Below the pieces are notes generated by a model, which worked only from the letters and a program-made list of their open reading frames with translations, was not told the origin of the DNA and did no database searches. Positions 1-10,685 of a DNA stretch of 64,000 nucleotides are shown one piece after another. The DNA lies in the NCBI GenBank assembly GCA_018136815.1, contig CM030935.1, forward strand, positions 5,447,921 to 5,511,920, written 5' to 3'. A program made the position numbers and the translations under genes. Within the stretch, counting starts at the first letter, position 1, and each line of letters begins with the position of its first letter. This DNA is from Isochrysis galbana. Taxonomy: Eukaryota; Haptophyta; Isochrysidales; Isochrysidaceae.

Positions 1-3000
1 AACCGTCGGCATCAAACATTCCCGTGAAGGCATGGGCCGGAGTGCTCTCACGAACGTCACTTCCCTTCCGGAAGCATGATGAGACATTAGAATGCCGCAT
101 TGAGGCGCGCCGAGACGAGCCGAATGACACGCGCGAAGCTGGCGTTGGGTTGGGAGTGGGCGCCACGGCGGGCGTAAGAACAGAAGAGCAAGTGGAAGAG
201 CGTCGTCCCGCAGACCGGGTGCTCCGGCTCGATAAGGGCACTGCCACAGCTGTGGCAGCCGGCTGTGGTGTGAAAGAGAGCTTGCAAACAGGCGACGCAT
301 TTTGATCTACCGTCTGTCCCTGCGTTGTAGCGCCGTCCTCATCGACGTCTGAATGAATAATCATCGAATGTGTCGACGATGCCGAATCAGGTGCACCAGG
401 GGAGGTCTTTGATGCAAACGAGGCACCGGCCCAGCGGCCGGATGCACGGTGGGCCGGTGGCGTGGTCCCCCGCGTACTAGCAAGGACACCCCGCAAGCCA
501 AAAATCTCGATGTCCTCTCGACTCTGAAGATCTACGTGGATGTTATCGGTATCAATTGCCTTGCGCTCGTCGACCGAGCCCTTACCCTCGGGAACATCCT
601 CGTTCGCTTTTTTCGTCATATCGTCTTCTTCAGCACGGTTCGAAGTTTCGACGGCATCTTTCTCAAAGGAGACGGGAGGCTTCCGCACAGAGTCTTGCAG
701 AGGAAGCTCTTCGACCCCCTCGAGCGATTGACGTGCAATTGAACGAATGATCGACAGGCGCCGGGACATCGTCATGCCTGAAGATCTCGACGATTTCGAC
801 GACTTTGGATCCGACGGCGAATCGGTGAACCGGATATGCGCACCCGGTCGGCGCAAGTGTGCGCCAGGAGAGGTCGACCAGGTGTCGTCAGCACCTTCTT
901 CATCGCCCCATTCCTCAACCTCGGCTTCAGCCCATTCATCATCGTTCCACTCCTGCACTTCATCCCAACGCCCCCAAATCGACACCTCAACGGGTGTAGC
1001 TACGAAATTGGGCTCTTCAGAATCTTCGACTTCTTGAGCAACGTCATACTTCATGATTCCTGCCCACGTGTCGCCATTTGCCCGCACGGGCCGCCCGTCC
1101 ACGAAGCGGATATGCATATTCGGGCGGTGTTGTTTGCCCACCGAAAGACGCCTCAAGGGGTCAGTGCCAACAGTTGGCTCAAAAGGGGGGACGTGCATAG
1201 GCCTAGCAAAGTCGGGAACATCCGTCGGCGAAGAGGTGACCTCCGATCTTGACGCGGGCGTGCTGGCTTCCGACCACGTGGGTCCGCCGGGCGTTGCACT
1301 GGCATTAGAAGGACACGCGGAGAAAGCGGACGACATGCGCGATGGACGTGACGCCGGCGTGAAGCCAGGTGCACCGAGTCGGAAAAGTCCAAATGCTTGA
1401 ATGGTTCCCGGCGATACTCCGAGCTCACTACAGTCACTCTCCACTGTGCAAAGAGGTGTGAACTCGCCCTCGAGCAACCCCGACACAATGGAGGCGGCGT
1501 TGGGCGTGAATGTAGAGCGCAACACCGAACCAACACCCGAGCTACGGCGCTCGTCGAGCGAACACCGACGTCCTGCTTTCTCAAGCGTGGTCGAGCCATC
1601 CATATGCGGCGCATTCGTCGCGGGCGTCGGCTGAACCTTGCGTTGTTTGGCCGCCGGCGTCTTGGAAGACCGACGATCGACCTTGCGACCCGGGGTCTGT
1701 TCCCATGACTGTCGAATGGGCTTGCGTTTACGCTCGGATGCCGGCCCGTCGGCGTCGTCCAGCTCGCCAGCAGTAGAGAAACGAAGCGACTCTTCCGATG
1801 TCCGCTGAAACTTGACGGAACGGCGGCGAGGCTCATCGGTGGAACGAACAAGAGGCAACGGTTTGGCGTCAACCACCGACAACAACCTCGACACCTCGCA
1901 AACGCTGGGCCCGACGCTCCCTTCGGCCGGTGAGCAAAGCGTTGTTGGTGAAAGCTTAACCATCGTCGGAGAGGGAAGCACTTGGGGAGAAAGGTCGGTG
2001 GAAGTGAGCTCAAGGCAATTGCTGCCGAAGGACACACGCAAGCCCTTGCGTCCCGCGCCCATAGAGCCGCGCAGGCTGGAACGAGCCTGCTTGACGACTG
2101 CCTCGTCACCGCCAGCCGGCGGCTCCGGCACTGGCAGATTCTCTGGCTTCGGTAGTTTGGTCTTTGAGGTTACCATCTTTGGAGTCTGACGTCGCTCGCT
2201 AATCGATCTGGCGTTCTTGGCAGATGTACGCCGGTTTGAGGCCGGCGTCTTGGAGACGACCTTCCGCATGCTTGTTGGGGTCCACCGCTTCTCTATCATA
2301 GCACACAGCGTGGCATGCGTCTCCTCACTCCGGTTCGGTGTAGGCCGCGCAACCGCAGCAAAGATGCCATCCACAACATCGTTTACTTGGCAAGACACAA
2401 GGCCTTCGTCGGAATCCTTCACAGGCGTTGCGACTCGTGCATTGAATACCTTGGGCGAGGAAGACTTGATGACAGAAGTTTTCGGAAGGGCCTGTCCAGC
2501 TTCATCCGGAGATGACCCCATGAAGGTGTTCTCTCCTGAAGAATGTGCGCTTGCGGCATTATGGGGCGTTCCCACACCAAGCGTGGCGCCTTCCAGCGCC
2601 TCATGCACCTTGGGTGTTGCTGGATTGCCAGCAACCAGCAACAAATTTGCGGGCTTGAGCACCGCTGCATTGGCCGACGAGCCGTTGGGAATTTCCGCTT
2701 TGGCGCGAGCAATCTCTGGAACTGCTCCTTCACCGACATACGCTTTGGACATTCCACCCTTGTCGGCACCCGCAATCGGCGTAACCTCGTGGGCCATACC
2801 AAACTTGAGGAAAGACTGCTTCGAAGAGCCCACCCTGGGCGTAGCCGGCTTCGTCGCGTCGACTGGGGTTCTGCTTGGACGTGAAGACTTGTTCGTGTCA
2901 TCCTTGATGTCGTCCTTAGCGTCGGCGCATGACTCGTCGACGATGCCCTCGGCCTCAACCGCTGCAGCCGGCTTGGAATTCACGCCTTGACTTGGCATTG

Positions 3001-3930
3001 CAAATCTCTCATGCAGCTGGGCCATGAGCGAGCTGCGATCGTGGTTCCCGCCTGACCGAACAGCCGCATCTGCACGTTTCTTCTTGGAAGAGTCTTTCGG
3101 CGCACTTGCTTGGCTGCCCTCGGTGGCAGAGGTACGCGAGGGGCTCTTTTTGCGGACGGAGAAGGGCTTCTTCGCTGCAGGGTGTGGCGACGCCTCCACC
3201 GAGGAATTCTCTTGTCCCACGATTGCCGCGCGGCGAGCGACAAGCGCTGAACGGACGGACGGAGAAGCCATCGCATTCTGAACGGATTGCACTGGCTTCT
3301 GCCCGGCGTTTTCGTCGCCCGGAGCACGCGGTTCGCCCGCCGTCTTCTTGGGTGTGGCGCGCCTCACTCGCTCCGTGCGCTCAAGTGCAACGGCTGGTGG
3401 GGATGACTCCTCAAAGCGGAACTTGCGGTCAATGATGGTGATGACGTCGCCGAAACGGAGCGACTGGCGGCCAGAGATGGGCTCGCCATTAACCATCGTG
3501 CCCTGTGGGTTCGTCTTTGAGAGGTTCTGGATCCAGACCTGCAGGGTGGCCGTGCACAGACGCAGAGGCAGTAGGAATGAGGACACCTGAGCTTGCAGGG
3601 CCGGCACGTCTGTGCGCACGCTGAACGGTGTGAAGGCGCACCTTCTTGGCCTGCCAGTCCATCTGCAGCCGTGCGTGCACCTTGGAGACGTCCCTAAGGT
3701 TGATGACAAGCTCGCACTGGTTGGGGTCCCTGCGAGAACAGAGGAGAGAGAAGAGGCGGAGGAGCGGGCTCTCTCAGAGTGGGACTCCTCGCTCTGGGCG
3801 CAGCTGGGCGTGCGTGCGTGCGCGAGGAGGGGGACGCGCGCCTTCCAATGGTCAGGTCGCTCTCCGCCTCGATCGAGCCGCCCACCTCGCCTGAGCGACG
3901 GAGCACCACGATGCGCCCCAGCGACGCCAT
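1..3930 (-). CDS. Ki-67-like FHA-domain protein with PP1-docking motifs (partial, runs off left edge)
   Basis: Proposed exons on the minus strand are 3930-3842, 3729-3642 and 3538 to the window edge. I checked the last exon triplet by triplet and found no stop over about 1179 codons. Residues 1-102 form an FHA domain with the phosphopeptide-binding signature: GR at 29-30, S45 and H48, N69 and an NG at 76-77. It ends in FGDVITIIDRKFRFE, strikingly close to the vertebrate Ki-67 FHA end. Beyond it lies a long Ser/Pro/Thr-rich, probably disordered region. RVSFG motifs occur at residues 560 and 1195, an SVKF at about 633, and HIRF(V/T)D at about 868 and 960. In Ki-67 and Repo-Man an RVSF-type motif recruits protein phosphatase 1 to mitotic chromosomes. 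The first intron would use a GC donor and the second a GT donor. The C-terminus, where Ki-67 binds chromatin, lies outside the window. The FHA call is firm; the Ki-67 relationship is inference. Confidence 0.8.
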
Positions 3931-3940
3931 CTCCTCTGTC

Positions 3941-4180
3941 TCTCTTTCTCCGCCTTCCCTCTCCCTCTCTCTCTCTCTCTCTCTTCTCCTTCCCCGTCTT
4001 TATCCCTCCTCGCTCGTATCTTCTCTCTCTCCCGTTCGTCTCCCTCTCTCTCTCTCCAGCGCGACCTTCCCCCCCCCGCCGCCGCCGAGAGGAGAGGGGG
4101 CCGCGTTTGAATCGCCCCCCCCCCCCCCTCTGCCCCCTCTCTATCTTCTCTACTTTATACAAAGCGAGAGGCGCGGGGGA
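3941..4180. repeat. Pyrimidine-rich low-complexity tract upstream of the FHA gene
   Basis: Long CT runs and several C homopolymers lie directly 5' of the start codon at 3930, so the transcribed minus strand is purine-rich here. Similar simple tracts sit upstream of other genes in the window. No defined promoter element was recognised. Confidence 0.6.
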
Positions 4181-4371
4181 AGGGGAGCAGCGGCGCATTT
4201 CAAAACATCTTAGCGGGAGGGAGGAGGACGGCACAGCACACACATCGGCGGCGGCGGCGGCGGCGGCGGACCACCGGCTGCAGCAGCACGCGTTCTGGTG
4301 CCGAATGCAAGGACGGGAAGACGGAGGGGTGCGAGCGGGCCAATCTACAATCTGGAGAGAATGAGAATGCA

Positions 4372-5214
4372 AGAATGCTCGACCGGTCACCCACTTTTAA
4401 CTACTATCTCCAACTTCCCCTGGGGACCATGGATCGTGGAGGAAGGATTCCTTCCTACCCATAGCACATAGCACATAGCACATAGCAGCCCGGCCACCCC
4501 AAATGTGAAAGGCAGAAAAGATGTCTTTTCTGATGCCAAAAACAAAAACAGTATTTTTACCGTTTTTTCTGAAACTCGAAACTCGAAACTCTCGCGCCGT
4601 TTTTCGTTTTTGCCAACGTCCAACGTCAACGTCAACGTCAACGTTTTTGAGGGGGGCCGGAGCCGGAGGCCGCCCTTGAGAGTGCCGCGCGCACGTGCCA
4701 TCGCACACACACCTTTAGGGCGGTCAAACACTATTTTAACTTCTAATGGTATAAAAATAAAAAGTGAGGATAGAGGAATGAGGAAATACACCAAAACCAA
4801 AGTTCAGCGTCAAGCGTTAAGCCGTCAAGCTGCATTGCCTAACCTAATGGCCTGCTTGCGCCGAAGCTAAAGCTCACAGAAGTGGTCTCATGGCCATGGC
4901 CAGCTGAGCTCCATGCAAAGAAAGTTGCAGGTCTTCCTCAAGTTTCAAGTTTTCCTCAAGGTACAAGGTACGTCACATCTGTATTTGCTTGGATCCAAGA
5001 TCCAAGCAAATACAACAGGACGCTGCGTGAAATTTATAAGTTATGGGTCCATGGCCGCTTGTGCAGTAAGAATATCATAAGGTTTCAATACAACAGGGCG
5101 TCAGTGCATGTGGCAGGTGAAACTGCAAATAAGCGTCGACATGGCGGAAAAACTAGCCTAACCTTCCAACAAACGCCGCACCCCGCGCACTCATGATCCC
5201 ACGTCACAGGCCCA
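4372..5214. other. Non-coding stretch with short simple repeats
   Basis: No supportable gene. It contains a heptamer tandem (catagca units near 4460-4490), short tandem aactcg and caacgt runs at 4570-4650, and near 4718-4745 a 30-base segment resembling the reverse complement of 30031-30062. This is probably repeat debris. Confidence 0.5.
4980..5014. repeat. Perfect short hairpin
   Basis: A 16-base arm (tgtatttgcttggatc) is followed by a 3-base loop and its exact reverse complement. There is no T-run or gene end nearby to make it a terminator. Confidence 0.75.
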
Positions 5215-5735
5215 TGTCGCATTCGCGAATCGACACTCGTTAGGCTTCTCTTCGTCGTTCGGTATTTATCGTTATAATTCTCTCCTTTCTCTCGTTCTCG
5301 GTCAAAAGCTTCGCTTGGATGCATGGGATCGGGGGTTGTGGAGCGCTCTCTCTCTTTCTCTCGAAAGAGAAGGGAAGTTTCCCCACCTCTCTTCCTCCCA
5401 GGCGCCTCGCAACTAGGTTTAATTCGCTATCTTCTCCGCGGTTCTTTATCTACTTCTGGGGGCAATCAGGTTTAATTTGCAATCTCATCGCATCTCCCCC
5501 TTAGGCACACCGCACTTCTTTCGTCTTATTTGGTAAGTCTCTTGGAATCCTGTGCGGCAAGATTGCCCCTCGATTCCGTTATGGTGCGATTCCCGTTCCA
5601 GACAAGATCGCCGACAGATCGCCCTTTGATCGTCGTCCGTCGTTGTCTGATCGGAGTGTTTGGGTTTGATTTCAGTCGAGTTATGTGAGAAAGTCGTGGG
5701 GCGAGAGTCGGGGTGTTTTCCTGGGTGTCTCTGTC
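5215..5735 (+). repeat. LTR copy of the Ty3/Gypsy family seen at 45.3 kb
   Basis: It begins with TGTCGC and aligns almost end to end with 45347-45875, with few differences by eye (roughly 95 percent identical), so it is fairly young. No internal element sequence adjoins it, and similarity stops at about 5735 where a different dispersed repeat starts. Best read as a solo or truncated LTR. Confidence 0.8.
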
Positions 5736-5769
5736 CGTCGCGAGAGGAGGCCGAGAAATCGACCATCAG

Positions 5770-5947
5770 AGACCGGTACCGGTACACGCCGCCTGCCACT
5801 GGAAACCCCGAACATGGAGCCCCTAAGTAGAGCACGAGGGGACGAGCCGCAAGGCGAGTGTAAGGGAGTATTAAGGGACGCGGGCGTGGCTGTCGGGAGA
5901 ATGTCGCAAGGCCGCGAGCGCGGAGTGAACATTAAGAAGTTTTTTTT
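5770..5947 (-). repeat. Dispersed repeat R1, copy 1
   Basis: Read on the minus strand, it starts with an A/T-run, then CTTCTTAATGTTC, and later CCTTGCGGCTCGTCCC and a GTGCTCTACTTAGGGGC segment. The same order is found at 61701-61862 (plus) and, more diverged, at 22490-22640 (minus). The family is unclassified; a short related end also occurs near 13570-13600. Confidence 0.7.
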
Positions 5948-6350
5948 TTAAACTGCAAATAAGCGTCGCCGTTTGCACAGGACTGTGAGCCATTGGTGTC
6001 CTTGGGTGACTGGCACTTCACGACTTCACGACAGCAATGACGAGGGGTGAATGAGCAAGCTAGACAGCCTTCAACTTGTCGAGAAGGTGGCAATCAGTGA
6101 CCGACACTCGGCATTGGCAAATGTGAGCCCCATGGCCTTGCTCAATAGCTTGTCATCCTCAGGGTGTTTGAACTCGACCTGTCAGGGAGCAAGCGGCCAG
6201 AGAGATAGGCGCTAAGTATGGGCGACACATGCCATCTAGGGTGAGACCCATCCCTTTTTCACTCCGCACACAGCTCGCCACCACTAGGCCGTCCGCACCC
6301 CCGCCGCTAGGCCTGCTGTGCCCTCCCTACACAAATCTACCGTGGCGCGG

Positions 6351-7489
6351 TCATGGCATGGCGCGAGACGGCGGGCCTTTGCCGCCGTGGAGAGTGCTCA
6401 CCAGGGGTTCGATGCCAAGCGACGCAAAGTCCTGCCGATGAGTGCCGAAGGACATCGTAGTGCGCAGAAAGGCTGCGTGCGAGACAATCGCAATCTCGCG
6501 CTCCGGCCGCGCTGCAAGCCATTCGAAGAAGAGCGCCGACCGCGCAGCGATGGTGGACGTATCCTTGCTTTCTCTTAGGCCTGTGTACTCCGCTGCTCCG
6601 CCATATATGCTCTCGTAAGACGCCCATAGGCTGTCCTCATCGGCGTCAGCAAGGCAGGACGAGCCCCAGTCGCAGTGCGGGAACTCCTTCATGATCTCTG
6701 ACATCGGTCTGCGTGTGGCGGGTGGCGAGTGGTGGGCGCGTGCATGAGCGCGTGCGCTGACGCACGCAGTGGGCAGGGGCATACCGCCCAACCGCGCGTG
6801 CGGACGGCGGGAGCGCACCTCCTGCAATCGCAGAGATAATTGACTGTCTCTCGCGCGTGTTCGCACGCGAGCAGCGGCGTACTCTGCGCGAGCTGGCGTC
6901 CAAAGACAAGCGTGGCCGTCTGGAGGGTCCTAGTGAGCGGACTCGCCACGATGAGCTCTGGCTGTAGCCCCGCCAGCTCCGACGCGAGCTCCGCACACTG
7001 CTGCTCACCTGCGACGGAGGGGGATTGGACGGTTGAGCGTTCACCCCCGCGGGCTGGACGAGACTAAGCCGCGTGGGCAGGACAAGGGCCCTCTCTCTTC
7101 TTGCTTGCGCCAGCTGGACTCTACGAAGCACAACGCCCGGCTTGTGCTTCGTGAAGTCCAGCGCGTTGTCTGTCGACTGCGGCAGCTCCAACGAGCGGCG
7201 GAGGCCGCCACCCGGCCCGCTCTCCTCCGAGGTGAGAAGGCTCCTTCCCCCTCCCTCCCTCCCCCTCCCTCCCTCTCTCCTCACCTTGAGGAGTGAGCCG
7301 GGCATCGCTCTCTCGCAGAGCGATCGGCCGGCTGTCGATGTTATGGAAGCCCTGGGCGTGGCGGACGAAGTGGAGCAGCTTTGAGCCCTCCCAACATCCC
7401 GCGCTCCGCACCGTCCACCGCCCCGCGCGCTCTGATTCCCGCGAACGCGAGGGGAGCGCCGTCTGCGGAGACACCGAGAGCACCACCAT
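6351..7489 (-). CDS. Histidine phosphatase (phosphoglycerate-mutase-like) family protein
   Basis: Three exons fit splice consensus and phase: 7489-7285, 7008-6819 and 6708-6351, giving 250 residues. The first exon carries the phosphohistidine motif RHAQGFHN (residues 43-50); the second carries the family segment around SPLTRTLQTA; the third carries the second catalytic histidine in IVSHAAFLR. These define the RHG/PGAM superfamily, whose members are phosphatases or mutases acting on small phosphorylated molecules or proteins. The glycolytic isozymes are more constrained, so a phosphatase of unknown substrate is likelier. The 5' start is the first ATG of the open frame. A GTGAGC sequence near the 3' end could be a further donor, so the last ~20 residues are uncertain. 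No transit peptide is evident. Confidence 0.82.
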
Positions 7490-7888
7490 CGCCCCCCCTC
7501 CCCCCCCCGCGCGGGGAAGGTAGGAAAACTATTGTAGCTATTTTAAAGTAATATTAGAGCTCGTACTCGAGTAGGGTACTCTATTTGAATAGAGTTGTCT
7601 TCTTTCTTGTACTCTATTCAAATCGTTTACTTTCTACGTTTCTATAGTCTGACAGCGGTTTTGTTTTGTCGGTTACTCGTCGGGCGGTGTGTGTGTGCAG
7701 ACGGTCTGCTCTCTCTCTCTCCCTCCCTCCCTCCCTCCCTCCCTCCATCCATCCATCCCTCCCTCCCTCCCTCCCTCCCTCTCTCTCTTCTCTGTCTGCA
7801 CACGGGTCTGCTCCTCTCTCGCCCGCTCGCTCTGCCTCAAGAACAGAATAAACTGAGAGAGGAAGGAAGAAAAGGAAAAAGTGGCATC
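7490..7888. other. Intergenic region between divergent genes, with CT/CCTC microsatellite
   Basis: The phosphatase gene leaves leftward and the coiled-coil gene rightward. A simple repeat of ctct and ccct units occupies about 7705-7800. The AT-richer part at 7520-7650 may hold the divergent promoters, but no specific element is clear. Confidence 0.5.
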
Positions 7889-9646
7889 ATGGCGAGCCAG
7901 CCACCAGGTGCCAGCCAGTCACAGATGGCCTCCGCCGCACCGGACGCGCTCCGCCAGTGGGTCTCTCGCTCTCTTGCAGCAGGAGACCCTGAGCAGCTGG
8001 TGAGTGAGTTGATCCGCAAGGCACAGAGGGAGGGAAGGCTACAGACAACTGATTGGGAGCGCCAGCCATTGGCGAGGGAGCAGCTTGCTTGGCAGATTGG
8101 TCACACGCCAGCACCGGCTGCGAGGCACCGGCCCAGCAAGGTGGGAGGTATGCTGCATCGCGGCCGGCCGCCGTCTGCCAAGGACCAGGCGATCTTGCTC
8201 GCGCACGCCGGCCGCCTCCATGCAGCCGCTGACGAGCCGCCCAAAGCGGCCAGGCAAGCACGGCCGCGCTCGGCAGCCGCTAGCACGCGCTTCTCTGCGC
8301 GAGGCGAGGCCGATGGCTCCGGTGCGCCGCCCTCGCGCGCGGCACGTGAGATCCGCGCGGCATCACGGGTGGCAGCACGGCTCGAGGAGATTGTGGGGCC
8401 ACGCAAGGACTTCTCGAGGGAGCTCGAGGTTCCAGCCGACGCTCCGCCTGCATGGACGCCGGGGATGCCGTACTCCAAGCGCAACATGCTGCGGGCCAAG
8501 CGCCCCACGATGCCCGCGTGCGGCGAGGGCACCGCCCCCGCGAGCTCGCCTCCTCGCGACTCCAGGCACGCCACCATCTCGCCGCCTCGTCGAGCGTCGT
8601 CGGCCGGCCGCACGGACGGGCGCAAACTTGGCAAGTGGCCCTATCACAAGGACGATGCAGCACAGGACGACTTGGCCACCAGCCCGTCCAGCGAGCACGC
8701 CGATCGCGAGATGGCCCCCGTCGCTGCGGAAGCCGCACGCGAAGCAGAGGAGCTGCGCGCACGCATTGTTGAGCTGGAGCGGAGAGCTGCGGCGGCCGAG
8801 ACGGCGCGAGGTGAGGCCGAGCGGCGCTGCGAACGAGCGGAGGCGCGCGCGGTGCGTGCCGAGGAGTCGCTTGCCGAGGCGATGCGGCGCGCGACCGAGG
8901 CGGAGGTGGAGGCCGGCCGGCTTCGAGCCTGCGACATCGCAATGCACGCCGCATCAGAACCACCATCCATGGCGCCGCCCGTGCCCGCACGCTCGCCGCC
9001 CGACGCGGCGGCGCTGAGGAGTAGCCTAGGTATTGTCACGGGCATGCCCGCGGCAGCACTAGATGGTGGGGGAACGCGCGCGCAGAGTCCTCACGCGATG
9101 TTGAAGGGCGGCGCACTGGTGGACGCGCGCCCCATGGCGCCGCCCGTGCCCGCACGCTCGCCGCCTGACGCGGCGGCGCTGAGGAGTAGCCTAGGTATTG
9201 TCACGGGCGGCATGCCCGCGGCAGCACTAGATGGTGGGGGAACGCGCGCGCAGAGTCCTCACGCTATGTTGAAGGGCGGCGCACTGATGGACGCGCCCGT
9301 GCCGCCCACCGACACTCCCGCTCCGACGGTCGAGAACGCCACGCGCGGCGTCCTCGTCGGGCTTGACCCGCGCCGCGCAGAGGGCTTGCTATCGAGAAGT
9401 AATATCGAGGCCTTGGGTGAGTTTATGGCGGGCACTAAGGCCGCTGACGACCCGCCAACTGGCAGCACGAAGCCAACCGGAGAAGGAAGCGGGCTTGCGC
9501 GACTGAGCTCGGCGCCAGCGCCGTGGCCCGATTCCGCCGAAGCTGCCATACCTGCGGTCGATCCGTCTCTCGCCGACTACCCCGCTGGGCGTGAGCTCCT
9601 TCATGCGGCGTCGCAGCTCAAGGCCATGATGCCCAAACGATGGTGA
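7889..9646 (+). CDS. Hypothetical Ala/Pro-rich protein with coiled coil and internal tandem duplication
   Basis: An uninterrupted 585-residue frame is read from the ATG at 7889, which follows a purine-rich stretch; the frame is open further upstream but through simple repeat. The N-terminal part is basic and disordered. Residues about 285-350 form an Ala/Glu/Arg-rich heptad region typical of a coiled coil. Next come two nearly identical ~55-residue units rich in Pro, Ala and Gly (DNA 8969-9300). The C-terminal part is polar and ends LKAMMPKRW. No known domain was recognised. It could be a structural or scaffold protein. That it is a real gene rests on the long open frame and codon bias like its neighbours. 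Confidence 0.55.
   Translation: MASQPPGASQSQMASAAPDALRQWVSRSLAAGDPEQLVSELIRKAQREGRLQTTDWERQPLAREQLAWQIGHTPAPAARHRPSKVGGMLHRGRPPSAKDQAILLAHAGRLHAAADEPPKAARQARPRSAAASTRFSARGEADGSGAPPSRAAREIRAASRVAARLEEIVGPRKDFSRELEVPADAPPAWTPGMPYSKRNMLRAKRPTMPACGEGTAPASSPPRDSRHATISPPRRASSAGRTDGRKLGKWPYHKDDAAQDDLATSPSSEHADREMAPVAAEAAREAEELRARIVELERRAAAAETARGEAERRCERAEARAVRAEESLAEAMRRATEAEVEAGRLRACDIAMHAASEPPSMAPPVPARSPPDAAALRSSLGIVTGMPAAALDGGGTRAQSPHAMLKGGALVDARPMAPPVPARSPPDAAALRSSLGIVTGGMPAAALDGGGTRAQSPHAMLKGGALMDAPVPPTDTPAPTVENATRGVLVGLDPRRAEGLLSRSNIEALGEFMAGTKAADDPPTGSTKPTGEGSGLARLSSAPAPWPDSAEAAIPAVDPSLADYPAGRELLHAASQLKAMMPKRW
8969..9300 (+). repeat. Two tandem 165-168 bp units inside the coiled-coil gene
   Basis: Unit 1 starts at 8969 and unit 2 at 9134. 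They are almost identical apart from one extra glycine codon and a few changes, so the duplication is recent and kept the reading frame. Confidence 0.9.
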
Positions 9647-10421
9647 TGCGATACGGTCGCGGCCTGTGTGGAGGTCGGCTAGGGATCGGTGCCGGTTCCG
9701 AGCTGATTCGATGTGTCCCGGCGAGAGGGTGTGCAATTTATGGGCAGAGGCGTGGATGACGTAATGGTCATCGGAGGATGTGCGATGTGCTGAGCATATG
9801 CACACGAGATCGGTGTCTCTAGAGCTATCGCACGCGGAGACGACTCCGTGGCAGTATCGCGATCTTCGCCCATTGCTGGTGCTTTCTTGCCTAAGAGTCG
9901 CGAGAACTCTTCTTTAGAGCAGGCACCTATGTATAGCCTGTGAATTCTCCTCGCGGAGATCTATTTGCTTGTTTGAAAATAATTTTGAGGTGTCGTTCCG
10001 TCAATTATGGGACATCAATCAAATGGAGCCATCAAATGCAAATCATTTGTCAAATGTCCATGCAGTTACTTATACAACAATATTCATATAGGACCCTATT
10101 ATCGATGTTTAACATCTACGGCGCGCGCTTTCAGACCGCAAGTTGGGTTGGGCTAATTTTGGCATTCAGTCCCTTGCCCATGGCTCGCAGGGTGCAATAA
10201 TCACAGCCGTGTCACATCCCAACCTTCATCCTTCCAGAACTCGCGTTCCGTCAAAAGAGGGCCAAGTGATACTTTTCTTTTCGCTTAGGGTGTGTGCAAA
10301 AAGTTTTTTACCCGTAATATGGCAACAATACAATGGATATCAGGGCGCGTGAAGCAATCACATCCGCTGTAAAATCTCTACTACCTATCGCCGGTGGTAG
10401 ACCACAGAGCTGATTTACCTC
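9647..10421. other. AT-richer intergenic DNA, no gene seen
   Basis: The 3' flank of the coiled-coil gene. Short open frames only; base composition is clearly lower in GC than in the gene. Nothing recognisable was found. Confidence 0.5.
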
Positions 10422-10602
10422 CGAGGAGTCGCTGCCGAGGCGATGCGGCGCGCGGCCGAGGCGGAGGTGGAGGCCGGCCGGCTTCGAGCCTGCGACATCG
10501 CAATGCACGCCGCATCAGAACCACCATCCATGGCGCCGCCCGTGCCCGCACGCTCGCCGCCCGACGCGGCGGCGCTGAGGAGTAGCCTAGGTATTGTCAC
10601 GA
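10422..10602 (+). repeat. Duplicated fragment of the coiled-coil gene
   Basis: About 180 bp match 8860-9038 almost perfectly, including one stretch of more than 100 identical bases. The copy begins and ends abruptly inside non-coding DNA and carries only part of the coil and of the repeat unit, so it is a segmental duplication rather than a working gene. Confidence 0.9.
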
Positions 10603-10685
10603 TCGGAGGTAAGCAGGTGGCGGAGTGCGCAGCTGCAGGGCCTGCGCGCGCGCACACATGAATACAATTCCCTTGCGCTTCTTCT

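Noticed and set aside
1153-2109. 318-residue minus-strand frame
   Set aside because: It overlaps the Ki-67-like exon in another frame and has Arg/Ser-rich random content.
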